A DNA stretch of 64,000 nucleotides from Spongiibacter thalassae (GTDB lineage: Bacteria > Pseudomonadota > Gammaproteobacteria > Pseudomonadales > Spongiibacteraceae): the NCBI RefSeq assembly GCF_012272835.1, contig NZ_JAAWWK010000002.1, positions 62,001 through 126,000 of the forward strand. The letters run 5' to 3'. The first letter of the stretch is position 1; each line of letters begins with the position of its first letter. A program made the position numbers and the translations under genes. This document shows positions 52,857-61,267 of the stretch, in pieces. Below the pieces are notes generated by a model. It ran no database searches and was not told where the DNA came from. It saw nothing but the letters and a program-made list of their open reading frames with translations.

Positions 52857-54670
52857 TCGTTTCAATTCGAACCAGGTGTATTGCACTGCAGGTTGGGTTG
52901 TTGCTCGCCTTCCAGAGTCTGGCGGGTTCAGTCCACTCTGAAATCGACGTCAGTGCCGCGAGCCTGCACGATAATAAACGCCCTAATATAGTGTTAATCC
53001 TCGCCGATGATTTGGGCTATACCGACGTGGGGTCTTTTGGCGGGGAGATTGCCACACCCACCATTGATAGTCTTGCGGCTGAGGGAATACGGTTTAGCAA
53101 CTATCATACGGCGGCAAACTGTGCACCCGCTCGAGCGATGCTTCTAACGGGGGTGTCTAATCATCGCGCGGGAGTAGCCAATATTATCGAGATGATTCCT
53201 CCTGAGCAGCGGGATCATCCAGCTTATCAAGGCGAACTGAGTCACAATGTCGTCACCGTGGCGACGTTATTGGAAGAAGCTGGCTACAACACATATATGT
53301 CTGGTAAATGGCATCTCGGCCGCACCCAGGACAAGTTGCCCAGTCGAAGGGGATTTCAGCGCACGATAGCTCTTGCTGATTCCGGTGCCGACAATTGGGA
53401 ACAAAAACCCTATATACCTATTTACGATAACGCCAATTGGTATGCAGATGGCGAGCGCTTTACCTTGCCCGATGATTTTTATTCCTCTCGATTTCTTGTC
53501 GACAAAATGATTGATTTTATTAAATCTGATCAGTTGAAAGATGGATCTCGGGAAGCGCCCTTCTTCGCGTACTTGCCTTTTCAGGCCGTACATATACCGG
53601 TCCAGGCGCCGCAGGAATTTATTGATCGCTACGAGGGGCGTTACCTGGAGGGGTGGACAACGCTGCGTGAGGAGCGTCGCCGGAGGGCAATTGAACTCGG
53701 GATTGTATTGCCCGATGTGCCCGCAGCCACTATGCATACAACGAGGGATTGGAACGAGTTAAGTGACGAAGACAAACGGTTTGAGGCCAAGCGCATGGCG
53801 GTGTATGCGGCCATGGTCGAAGCCATGGATTTCCATATTGCGCGCTTGGTTCAATATCTCCGCGAAATTGGTGAGTTTGATAATACTATTTTTATATTTA
53901 CCTCGGATAACGGCAGTGAGCCCAGTGGGGCCGACGCGCTTAATACGACGAGAGCCCGGTTTCAACTAGCGCGGCAGGGCTATACCGCTGATTACGAGAC
54001 CCTTGGTCTTAAAGGGAGCTTTGTTAATCTTGGACCGAGTTTTGCCAGTGCCAGTGCTTCCCCGCTAGCCTACTATAAATTCTACGCAGGTGAAGGTGGA
54101 CTGCGTGTGCCGCTTATCATCGCGGGCAAGCCATTGGCGATTAAGCCTGACGTCGAGCGAGCTTTTACCTATGTAAAGGATATAACCCCAACGATTTTAT
54201 CTCTGACCGGGGTCGACCAGCCGGGAGGGCGCTACGCCGGTAAACCCGTTGAGCGGATTACAGGTAAAGATCTTAGCCCTTTACTAAAAGGCAACGTTGA
54301 TAAAGTTTACGGTGACGACGAGGCCATCGGCTACGAACTTGCGGGGCAGGGCGTGCTCTTTTTAGGAGATTACAAGCTTGTTATGACACGCGGGCCGGTG
54401 GGCGACGACAGATGGCGGCTCTTTAATATAAATAATGACCCCGGCGAAACCCGGGATCTGAGTTCTCAGCAAGCCGTGCGTTTCCAGAAAATGCTGAATC
54501 TCTATCAGCAATATAAACGTGAAAATGGGGTATTGGACCCACCGCAGGGATATAACCATATTCGCCAGGTTGCTTTAAACACCATCTACGATCGATTCCG
54601 TGGTGAAGCGGTGGCGGTGCTTATTCTTATTGTTTTACTGGTGGGCTTCCGTGTCTACGCTAAAAAGTGA
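52853..54670 (+). CDS. Formylglycine-type sulfatase with C-terminal membrane tail
   Basis: A 605-residue type I sulfatase. After a signal sequence (ALQVGLLLAFQSLAGSVHSE) the calcium-binding acids are in LILADDLGY (Asp52, Asp53). The formylglycine site is CAPAR at residues 90-94 (consensus C-x-P/A-x-R). SGKWHLG, FQAVHIPVQAP and FTSDNGSEPSG supply the other active-site residues. A C-terminal hydrophobic helix (VAVLILIVLLVGFRVYAKK) probably anchors it in the inner membrane. It removes sulfate from an ester; the substrate is unknown. GTG 52853 overlaps the preceding stop. An anaerobic or FGE-type maturase must be encoded elsewhere. Confidence 0.93.
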   Translation: MIVSIRTRCIALQVGLLLAFQSLAGSVHSEIDVSAASLHDNKRPNIVLILADDLGYTDVGSFGGEIATPTIDSLAAEGIRFSNYHTAANCAPARAMLLTGVSNHRAGVANIIEMIPPEQRDHPAYQGELSHNVVTVATLLEEAGYNTYMSGKWHLGRTQDKLPSRRGFQRTIALADSGADNWEQKPYIPIYDNANWYADGERFTLPDDFYSSRFLVDKMIDFIKSDQLKDGSREAPFFAYLPFQAVHIPVQAPQEFIDRYEGRYLEGWTTLREERRRRAIELGIVLPDVPAATMHTTRDWNELSDEDKRFEAKRMAVYAAMVEAMDFHIARLVQYLREIGEFDNTIFIFTSDNGSEPSGADALNTTRARFQLARQGYTADYETLGLKGSFVNLGPSFASASASPLAYYKFYAGEGGLRVPLIIAGKPLAIKPDVERAFTYVKDITPTILSLTGVDQPGGRYAGKPVERITGKDLSPLLKGNVDKVYGDDEAIGYELAGQGVLFLGDYKLVMTRGPVGDDRWRLFNINNDPGETRDLSSQQAVRFQKMLNLYQQYKRENGVLDPPQGYNHIRQVALNTIYDRFRGEAVAVLILIVLLVGFRVYAKK

Positions 54671-54741
54671 TGCTAAGTGGCAAGATCTTCAGGCTATGTC
54701 TAATTGCGGTGTTGCAGCGTAGCACTTAATGGGAAATTGAT

Positions 54742-55449
54742 ATGAAAAAATGGATACTACGGGTAGCAGCGACATTGACGGTCTTATTATTATTCGGTTT
54801 TTGGCTCGCTTTTTTCTCGGCCAGGCCACCATTAATGACTGATCGAGCTGTTCTGGCAGGTGATGGAAGCGCAATTAATTATTGCCATTTTCCAGCGCTG
54901 GACGGTAGCGGTAAGAGAGCTGAAGATATACCGAAGGGTAATACGCCAGGCTGTGGCTATGACCACTTTCCCTTTCCAATTCTGGCGGAATGTACTGAGC
55001 CGTTGCCTGAAGAAGCTGACGATATTCGTGGGCTCTGGATTGGTGTTAAGGGTGGTAATGTTGGGCATGTCGAGAGAGTTGAGCAATGCGGCTCGCGGGT
55101 TGTGATTACGTCGTCGGGTATCATTCATGACGGCGGCCCCAATCTCAATGCGGATACGATTGGAATGAACTCCAATGATACAGAAGGTGCAGTGCTCTTT
55201 ACGATAGGTGATAAGGAATACTGTCCCAGAACCTCGGCCAGTATGACGTGGAGAAATAAAGTCCTCGAATTTAATGTTTTTGGTTGGGGCCCCGTGGTCG
55301 TGAAGCGTTACCTCACCCAGGGGCCCAATGGCGAACAATTAGTGTGGGAATACGCGGATGGCTCGACCACGTACATGGAAAGAATATGCACCCTGCCTGA
55401 AGACGAAAAAGTTCCTGAGGAGCGAGGGCTGCGTTGGAATATCTTTTAA
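54742..55449 (+). CDS. Hypothetical membrane-anchored protein, Cys-rich
   Basis: A 235-residue protein with one N-terminal membrane helix (VAATLTVLLLFGFWLAFFSA) and a periplasmic domain with seven Cys (for instance NYCHFP, GCGYDHFPFP, LAECTEPL, EQCGSR, KEYCPR, RICTLP) that could form disulfides. I do not recognise it. It is the last gene of the operator-B operon, 71 bases after the sulfatase, so it may assist or bind the same substrate. Confidence 0.75.
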   Translation: MKKWILRVAATLTVLLLFGFWLAFFSARPPLMTDRAVLAGDGSAINYCHFPALDGSGKRAEDIPKGNTPGCGYDHFPFPILAECTEPLPEEADDIRGLWIGVKGGNVGHVERVEQCGSRVVITSSGIIHDGGPNLNADTIGMNSNDTEGAVLFTIGDKEYCPRTSASMTWRNKVLEFNVFGWGPVVVKRYLTQGPNGEQLVWEYADGSTTYMERICTLPEDEKVPEERGLRWNIF

Positions 55450-56277
55450 TTCAGGTGTTGGTAGGCAAGATGACCACGCCTGGCGGTTGGAAATAGCTAG
55501 AAAAACTGACGCCTACGGGAGTAATCCTGCTGCGCCAACAGCAGCTGGATCAGTAGCTCCTCAATTTTGGAACGCCAAATACGCCTATCGGTATCTCATT
55601 GTTCGCGATTTACAACCAATCCGTCGCAGCGAACGGATTGGTTCATTTCAAGATAATATCCTTAATGTAATAGACTGTATGCAGTAAAGACCCCGGATGA
55701 CGGGGTGCTAGATCGCGGTACCTTTAGTTTTGGATGACCCTTACTGGCTTTCTGACGAAGATTTCACTCCCGGCTATCCCCTAACTGTATCGCTTTGCCA
55801 AAACGCTGGGGATTGGTGTCGGCTAGGTAAGGCCTCCACGATATTTTTTCCAGTCGTCCAGTAGGGCGAAATTGCGCGGCAAGAACTCGGTGAACATAGC
55901 CTTGGCTTATAAACGAATGGAGCCCAGAGAGTGAATGTTACTGAGTATCCCTGGGTACTGCGCCCTTATGTATAAGCCGTGGTGAAGAACTGACACTTGT
56001 TAGCGAAAACTTCGCAAAGTACATGGCGATAGTAAGTGCACTATCGCCGTCGGGAACATTTAAGCGAATCATTAGCCAAGGTTCATGCGCGTGTAGCGAT
56101 AAAGCGTTCTGGTACTCTGCTGCAAGGCTGTCGAGGTCAGATAGTCGACGTGTGCCTGGGCACTTTTATGTATGCGCTACCGAAAATCAGTGGATAGGCA
56201 TTGGCAACCAGGCGATGTTCAGTATAAGTATACATCTAACGGTGATTTCAATCCTTTACGGGAGCAGTTTCTGGTCA
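55450..56277. other. 828-base non-coding/decayed region
   Basis: No convincing gene is present; open frames are short and lack ribosome sites and family motifs. One perfect 11-bp hairpin occurs at 55614-55643. The stretch lies directly beside clear gene remnants (56278-57308), so it is most likely eroded DNA between two functional operons. Confidence 0.6.
55614..55643. other. Perfect 11-bp hairpin
   Basis: aaccaatccgt / acggattggtt with an eight-base loop, 165 bases after the last gene of the operator-B operon. There is no T run; it may be a weak transcription stop or a relic. Confidence 0.45.
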
Positions 56278-57012
56278 TCAGTCCAGAAATCCAAAATTAT
56301 AGCGAAAATCTATTGAGTAAAGGGTTTCGTCGGGATGTGTTACAGCGACATAGTTGCCTCCCTGTTGCTGTGCATCAAGCACTAACAGCCTTTCCTTCTG
56401 TTGGGTTAGGTTCTTGGCATTAAGAATGACGGCCCAAAGTTTGTTCAGCGGAGATATTGCCAAGCGTGCATTGATTTTGGTAGTAGCCTCTTGATAGGTC
56501 TTTTCGTCGAGATCTGGGTCGAGGAAGTGATCGCCCTGATAAATTATATCGACCGCAAACATGGCGCCTATTTCACGTGCGGGCCAAAGGGGCAACCTAA
56601 CCGTAGGCGTAATACTGGCAGATTCCGCCGGCGCGAATGCCAATCGCTTGCCAGTTAAATCTTGCGAAGGTGGCGCGTCTTCCCCACACTCCGGTAGCGC
56701 GTCCCGATCATCCCAGGTTGTGGGCCCGCAGGGAAAATCCCCATAGCGTGTTTTATTAAAGCCCACGCTGCCTTGTAATGTGAGCCATGGTACGGGCGGG
56801 AGCCATTGGAAATCAATCTCAAGCCCGGTGGAGTGAGCCTCGCCAGTATTGGCGGTAGAAATCTGCGTGCCGTCGAACAAGTTTAGCTGAAAGTTGTCGA
56901 AATCGACCTTGTATACAGTAGCGTTCAGCTCAAGCGTTTGATCAAATAAGCGACTTTTTATGCCGATCTCAGTGGAAAGCGCTTCTTCCGCTTCGTACAC
57001 AGAGCGAAAGCT
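56278..57012 (-). pseudogene. TonB-dependent receptor remnant (C-terminal third only)
   Basis: About 240 codons aligning with the C-terminal part of the receptor at 47126-49510: EALSTEIGIKSRLFDQTLEL matches AVSKEIGIKSFLLDKTLQL, QDLTGKRLAFAPAESASI matches QDLTGREVPYAPKISASL, and EATTKINARLAISPLNKLWA matches EATTKVNLRLGLKQFDNGLS. The signal, TonB box, plug and most of the barrel are missing, so it cannot be functional. It is joined at its 5' side to a GST-like remnant, marking a deletion. Confidence 0.88.
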
Positions 57013-57308
57013 ACGGGTTTACGTGTAGAAATAGCAGGCAACCCGTATCTTTCAGCACAGGATTCAACGCGGCCTTCGCAGAATCTGAGAGCGCGCCGTA
57101 TTGTTTCTGAAGTGCTGGCGGCCAGCGTGGAAGCACTCGGCGCTCATAGGTTACACCGGTCACCTCCAGCCAATGAAATTTATCCTGCTTTTGGCTAGCC
57201 TGGTGATCCACTGGAAGGGAATGCGGCGGTAACGCAAGTAAGCCGCATCTTCACGGAATAGGGCGTCATCAGAAAGCCGTATAACTTGTAGTGGTCTGCC
57301 GTAACCAT
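57011..57308 (-). pseudogene. GST-like gene remnant with internal deletion and frameshift
   Basis: Read on the minus strand from ATG 57308, the start encodes YKLYGFLMTPYSVKM and, after a frame change, AYLRYRRIPFQWITR. These match the N-terminal SPYTQKMLGLLRYRQIPYDV of the 50501-51544 protein. It then jumps straight to KFHWLEVTGVTYERR and ALNPVLKDTGC, matching that protein's C-terminal KHWSTEIDGCDWQQRS and RVDRVLEGTGC. The middle ~220 residues are gone. It starts 11 bases after the DUF1330-like gene, the same order as the intact pair at 12487-13881. Confidence 0.75.
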
Positions 57309-57319
57309 ACTCATAGTCA

Positions 57320-57979
57320 CTATTTTCTTTTGATAAACTTCATTGCAAACCTGGCCGTAATGGCTAATGCAATAAGAAAAAGCGCGACCAGCAGGCGCAG
57401 CCCCGGAAAGGTCAGGGTTGGTTTAATAGGGAATACCTGGGTTTTTTCCATGGACGCCCATTTATGAACCGCAACGTCACCCAGTGAGGCCATTTCAATC
57501 AACATTTCCAACATGTCACGCACGCTGCGATAACGGATAATAATGACGCTGTCCCAGTCTCCCCACTCGCCTTCAATAAGAAAGGTGCCGTTCAGAGGAC
57601 CGAGTAGCATGGGATGGCTGCCGCGCTTTAGGAGTAAAGGCGCGATCTTGTCAGTATATCGCGCGTTCGCGGCCAGTGGATCAGGGTCCGCGGCCCAAGG
57701 GGAATCCGGCGGGTAGGCCGCGATTTCCCGGAAGTCCATCAAATTAACCATAAGAAACTCCCCGCCTTGATCAGAAGCGGCGAGGTTACGCATATACTTG
57801 ACTGGGGCTGAGGGGTCGAGCCCCCGGGCGTGGCTCGCAGCTTTGAACTTCTCGATGTAGCTTTCCAGCTCCTGGTCATTTACAGGTGATGCAAAACCTC
57901 CGTACCAGCCGAGAAAGGCACCGTAGAAGACCACCAATACTGCGTAAAGAATTTTCACGATCAGACACCTCTTGAGCAA
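57320..57979 (-). CDS. Membrane-anchored DUF1330-like protein
   Basis: A 219-residue protein with an N-terminal helix (ILYAVLVVFYGAFLGWYGGF) and a C-terminal helix (LRLLVALFLIALAITARFAM) around a DUF1330-like domain: GGEFLMVNLMDFREI and WDSVIIIRYRSVRDMLEMLI match the soluble relative at 12487-12903. The domain is therefore held at the membrane at both ends. It is divergent from the second sulfatase with operator C between them, so the two are likely co-regulated. Function unknown; a lyase, isomerase or binding role on a small hydrophobic molecule is possible. Confidence 0.82.
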   Translation of the reverse strand: MLKRCLIVKILYAVLVVFYGAFLGWYGGFASPVNDQELESYIEKFKAASHARGLDPSAPVKYMRNLAASDQGGEFLMVNLMDFREIAAYPPDSPWAADPDPLAANARYTDKIAPLLLKRGSHPMLLGPLNGTFLIEGEWGDWDSVIIIRYRSVRDMLEMLIEMASLGDVAVHKWASMEKTQVFPIKPTLTFPGLRLLVALFLIALAITARFAMKFIKRK

Positions 57980-58000
57980 TGGGCTAGCGCCCGCAGGCGC

Positions 58001-58042
58001 TTGACGCTATTCTTAAGATAATGGCATTATGAGTGCCATAAT
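58001..58042 (+). promoter_or_regulatory. Promoter of the second sulfatase operon with operator C
   Basis: TTGACG (58001-58006) and CATTAT (58025-58030) are 18 bases apart. TGGCA-N7-TGCCA (58022-58038) covers the -10; with flanks the arms match at eight of nine positions. It also lies 43 bases upstream of the divergent DUF1330-like gene. Confidence 0.72.
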
Positions 58043-58068
58043 ACAAGTCACCCTCAACAGAGGCGAGC

Positions 58069-59736
58069 ATGAAGACAAAGATTGCGTTGGTATTAATCGG
58101 TTTGGCGGGTTTTGGCGCGTTCGGGTGGGTTTATCGAATTGACCTGTTGTTGATGGTGGTGAAATATCAGTCACAACGTGAATTCGAGGTTTCTGCCCAT
58201 AGAGAGATAGACTGGCCAGCGGGCCCGAATGATAGCTCGATACCCGTAGATGCCCGGCCTCCTAATGTCGTGCTGATTGTGGCAGACGATTTAGGGTACA
58301 ACGATATTTCTACCTTTGGCGGTGGTGTGGCCGGCGGCCGCGTGCAAACCCCTGGTATTGATCAGCTAGCGGCAGAAGGTGCGGTATTCCGTCAGGCCTA
58401 TTCCGGCAGCGCAACCTGTGCGCCGTCTCGGGCAATGATTATGACAGGGCGTTATCCTACCTCAACCGGTTTAGAGTTTACGCCGACACCCAGTGGTATG
58501 GCGCCGATGATAGCAAAGATCACTGATTCAATGGATCGTGGATTGCCGGCAACACACTTTAACAAGGAGGCTGCGGAAGTAGCGTTACCCTATGAATTGC
58601 AGGGACTGCCTGCGGATGAAGTGACGGTTGCCGAAGTGTTGAAGACGAAGGGCTACCAGACGGCCCATATCGGTAAGTGGCATCTGGGGCGAAGTGCGGG
58701 CTCATTGCCCCATGATCAAGGTTTTGATGACAGTCTTTTGATGGCCAGTGGCCTTTTTTTGCCGGAAGATGACCCCAACGTAGTGAATGCGAAACTGCCG
58801 TTCGATCCGATCGATCAGTTTCTTTGGGCACGGATGGTTTACGCAGCATCGTTTAATACCGGTGATGTGAACCGGTTTCGTCCCAAAGGGTACTTGACTG
58901 ACTACTGGACGGATGAATCCATCAAGTTTATCCGTGCAAATCGAAACAGACCTTTCTTTCTTTATCTGGCGCATTGGGCGACACACACGCCTTTGCAAGC
59001 AACGCGGGAAGACTACGAGGCCGTGGGGGACATAAAGCCTCATCGCCTGCGTGTTTATGCAGCGATGGTGCGCGCATTGGATCGCAGTGTTGCGCGCATA
59101 ACTGAAACCCTCGAAGCCGAAGGCTTGGCAAATAATACGGTCATTATCTTTACCAGTGACAATGGCGGTGCAGGCTATCTGGGGCTGCCTGAACTGAACG
59201 CACCTTACAGAGGCTGGAAGTTAACTGCGTTTGAAGGCGGTATTCGCGCGCCCTTGTTTATCAAGTGGCCGCAGCGAATCCCCCAGGGTACGGCGGTGGA
59301 GACACCCGTCGCCCATATTGATTTGATGCCAACGGTGGCCAGTGCTGCGGGCGCAAGCACGCCGGAAGGTATCGAGATAGATGGAATCGATCTGCTTCCG
59401 TTGGCCACTGGTCAGGCTGAAGATGATCAAACGCGCACGCTGTTCTGGCACAGTGGCTACTATCGTATCGTTCGTCACGGTGATTGGAAGCTGCAAGTGT
59501 CAGAGCGTCCGAACAAGCAGTGGCTTTATAATCTGGCCGAAGACCCGACAGAACAGCACAATCTGGCGCAGCATCGCCCCGACAAGGTCGCGGAGCTGGT
59601 AGCGTTGCTGGATCAGCATAAAGAGCATGGGAGGCCTCCTCTGTATCCCTATGTTATGGAAATTCCGGTTGCGGTGGATAAAACATTAGCTGAAGGCTTT
59701 GTGCCTGGGGATGAATTCATCTATTGGCCAAATTGA
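58069..59736 (+). CDS. Formylglycine-type arylsulfatase family protein, membrane-anchored
   Basis: A 555-residue type I sulfatase. An N-terminal hydrophobic helix (ALVLIGLAGFGAFGWVYRI) is followed by a charged linker. LIVADDLGY (Asp73, Asp74), the classical formylglycine motif CAPSR at residues 117-121 with AMIMTGRYP, HIGKWHLG, AHWATHTPLQ and FTSDNGGAGY are all present. The activation motif is the canonical one, unlike the CAPAR of the other sulfatase. It is only distantly similar to the 52853-54670 protein, so the two may act on different sulfate positions. Its 3' end is followed by the twin-DsbA gene. Confidence 0.94.
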   Translation: MKTKIALVLIGLAGFGAFGWVYRIDLLLMVVKYQSQREFEVSAHREIDWPAGPNDSSIPVDARPPNVVLIVADDLGYNDISTFGGGVAGGRVQTPGIDQLAAEGAVFRQAYSGSATCAPSRAMIMTGRYPTSTGLEFTPTPSGMAPMIAKITDSMDRGLPATHFNKEAAEVALPYELQGLPADEVTVAEVLKTKGYQTAHIGKWHLGRSAGSLPHDQGFDDSLLMASGLFLPEDDPNVVNAKLPFDPIDQFLWARMVYAASFNTGDVNRFRPKGYLTDYWTDESIKFIRANRNRPFFLYLAHWATHTPLQATREDYEAVGDIKPHRLRVYAAMVRALDRSVARITETLEAEGLANNTVIIFTSDNGGAGYLGLPELNAPYRGWKLTAFEGGIRAPLFIKWPQRIPQGTAVETPVAHIDLMPTVASAAGASTPEGIEIDGIDLLPLATGQAEDDQTRTLFWHSGYYRIVRHGDWKLQVSERPNKQWLYNLAEDPTEQHNLAQHRPDKVAELVALLDQHKEHGRPPLYPYVMEIPVAVDKTLAEGFVPGDEFIYWPN

Positions 59737-59780
59737 ATCGGCCAATGATACCGTTTCAATTTATAAAGAGCAGATACGCG

Positions 59781-61181
59781 ATGGATATGAACCAAAAGTT
59801 TTCAAATCAGGGCGGCGCTGCGAATTCGAGCCCTAACGCCATTGTGCGCTGGCTGACATCTACCATAATGACCAGGCTCTTTACTCCGGAAAAATTGGAG
59901 GCACGTCGCGCCCGTGCCGAGGTGCAGCGAAAAAAAGCCGGTGAGCCACATCGGGTAATATACTTTCATCAAGTTGATGATGGCTACAGTCATCTTGCAG
60001 CACAGGTTCTCCCGGCCTTGGCAGAGCGTTATGATATCGAGTTGGAGTGCTGTCTCGTGCGCGGGCCTGCCGGGCCGAACCTCCCCGAGCCGGATCTCCT
60101 TTTGCAGCTATCACGTTATGACGCTTATCAAGTGGCACCGGAATATGGGCTGGAATTTTCCCGGCACGAACAGCCACTTCGGGACGATTTGCGTGACCGC
60201 GCCAGTACCATTTTGGCTGCGCAGAATTCAGAGGAGTTCATTGACAGGGCCGCTGTGGTTGGCCGGGCCATGTGGGCAGGTGAAGCCGATAAGCTCGAAC
60301 AATTCGCGGTAGAGTTTGGCGTCGCTTCGAATAACGACACCGTGCAAGCCCTTGATCGGGGAACAACGCTACGAACGGACCTCGGTCATTATTCCGGTGC
60401 CATGTTTTACTACGGGGGCGAGTGGTACTGGGGCGTAGATCGCCTTTACCATCTGGAGAAACGTCTCGCTGCACTGGGTGCAGATCGTAAACCAGATACT
60501 CCCTTACTGTTTGATCGCCCGTCTTTGAATGTCGGCAGTCTGAAAGATAATGGTAGCCTGACACTCGAAGTTTATCCTTCCCTGCGCAGCCCCTATACGG
60601 CGATCTCTTTTGACCGCGCAGTTCAGTTGGCTCGCGACATAAACGTCAAGCTATCGGTACGACCGGTGTTGCCCATGGTGATGCGCGGTGTGCCGGCTAC
60701 CCGCGAGAAGGGCATGTACATTTTTATGGACGCGGCGCGCGAGGCGTCGGCAGCCGGTGTGCCTTACGGACGGTTTAAAGACCCCATCGGCGAGCCAGTG
60801 CGCAAAGCCTACTCGCTTTACCCCTGGGCGGTAGAGCAGGGGCGGGATGTGGAATTTATTTCCAGCTTTCTTCACGCAGCCTTCGCCGAGGGTATCAATA
60901 CCAACCGGCTTTCGGGGCTTAAAACGGTGGTGGAGAATGCCGGTCTGGATTGGAGCGTTGCCAAGGGCCTGATTGGTAGCGGAGGCTGGGAGGAGCCACT
61001 CGAGGAAAATCGCATGGCGATGTATGAGGCCGGTCTTTGGGGCGTGCCGAGTTTCCGCTTGCTCAATGCGCAGGGTGAATCAGTGCTGGCGCTGTGGGGG
61101 CAGGATCGGTTGTGGTTGTTTGCGCGGGCAATTCAGCGTGAGTTAAATAAAGATCAGCGTGGCGATAAATCTCAATTGTAG
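59781..61181 (+). CDS. Protein with two tandem DsbA-like (HCCA isomerase-type) domains
   Basis: About 466 residues with two thioredoxin-like DsbA-family units. Unit 1 starts HRVIYFHQVDDGYSHLAAQV; unit 2 starts TLEVYPSLRSPYTAISFDRA and ends with GLWGVPSFRLL (the cis-Pro VPSF of HCCA isomerases) and LWGQDRLWLFARAI. Neither has a CxxC active site; SPYT in unit 2 resembles the SPY/S of 2-hydroxychromene-2-carboxylate isomerase and kappa-class GST, which use glutathione. There is no signal peptide, so it is cytosolic. ATG 59781 is favoured. Co-transcribed with the second sulfatase. Confidence 0.83.
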   Translation: MDMNQKFSNQGGAANSSPNAIVRWLTSTIMTRLFTPEKLEARRARAEVQRKKAGEPHRVIYFHQVDDGYSHLAAQVLPALAERYDIELECCLVRGPAGPNLPEPDLLLQLSRYDAYQVAPEYGLEFSRHEQPLRDDLRDRASTILAAQNSEEFIDRAAVVGRAMWAGEADKLEQFAVEFGVASNNDTVQALDRGTTLRTDLGHYSGAMFYYGGEWYWGVDRLYHLEKRLAALGADRKPDTPLLFDRPSLNVGSLKDNGSLTLEVYPSLRSPYTAISFDRAVQLARDINVKLSVRPVLPMVMRGVPATREKGMYIFMDAAREASAAGVPYGRFKDPIGEPVRKAYSLYPWAVEQGRDVEFISSFLHAAFAEGINTNRLSGLKTVVENAGLDWSVAKGLIGSGGWEEPLEENRMAMYEAGLWGVPSFRLLNAQGESVLALWGQDRLWLFARAIQRELNKDQRGDKSQL

Positions 61182-61221
61182 CCAAATACATAACAAACGT
61201 AATCAGACATTTCTGTAATAC

Positions 61222-61255
61222 AGCGCCCCTGCTATTCCCGGCAGGGGCGCTTTGG
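61222..61255 (+). terminator. Terminator of the second sulfatase operon
   Basis: A perfect 11-bp GC-rich stem (61222-61232 with 61241-61251, loop of eight) followed by a short T run. It separates the operon from the convergent acyl-CoA synthetase. Confidence 0.75.
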
Positions 61256-61267
61256 GTCGAGAGCCCC

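Noticed and set aside
55614-55643. Integron attC or insertion-sequence end
   Set aside because: A single 11-bp hairpin without core sites, target duplication or any integrase or transposase gene nearby.
55358-55687. A 109-codon frame overlapping the end of the hypothetical gene at 54742
   Set aside because: It begins inside that gene, has no ribosome site and no recognisable motif.
56023-56316. A 97-codon plus-strand frame in the decayed region
   Set aside because: It overlaps the TonB receptor remnant on the other strand and has no coding features I can support.
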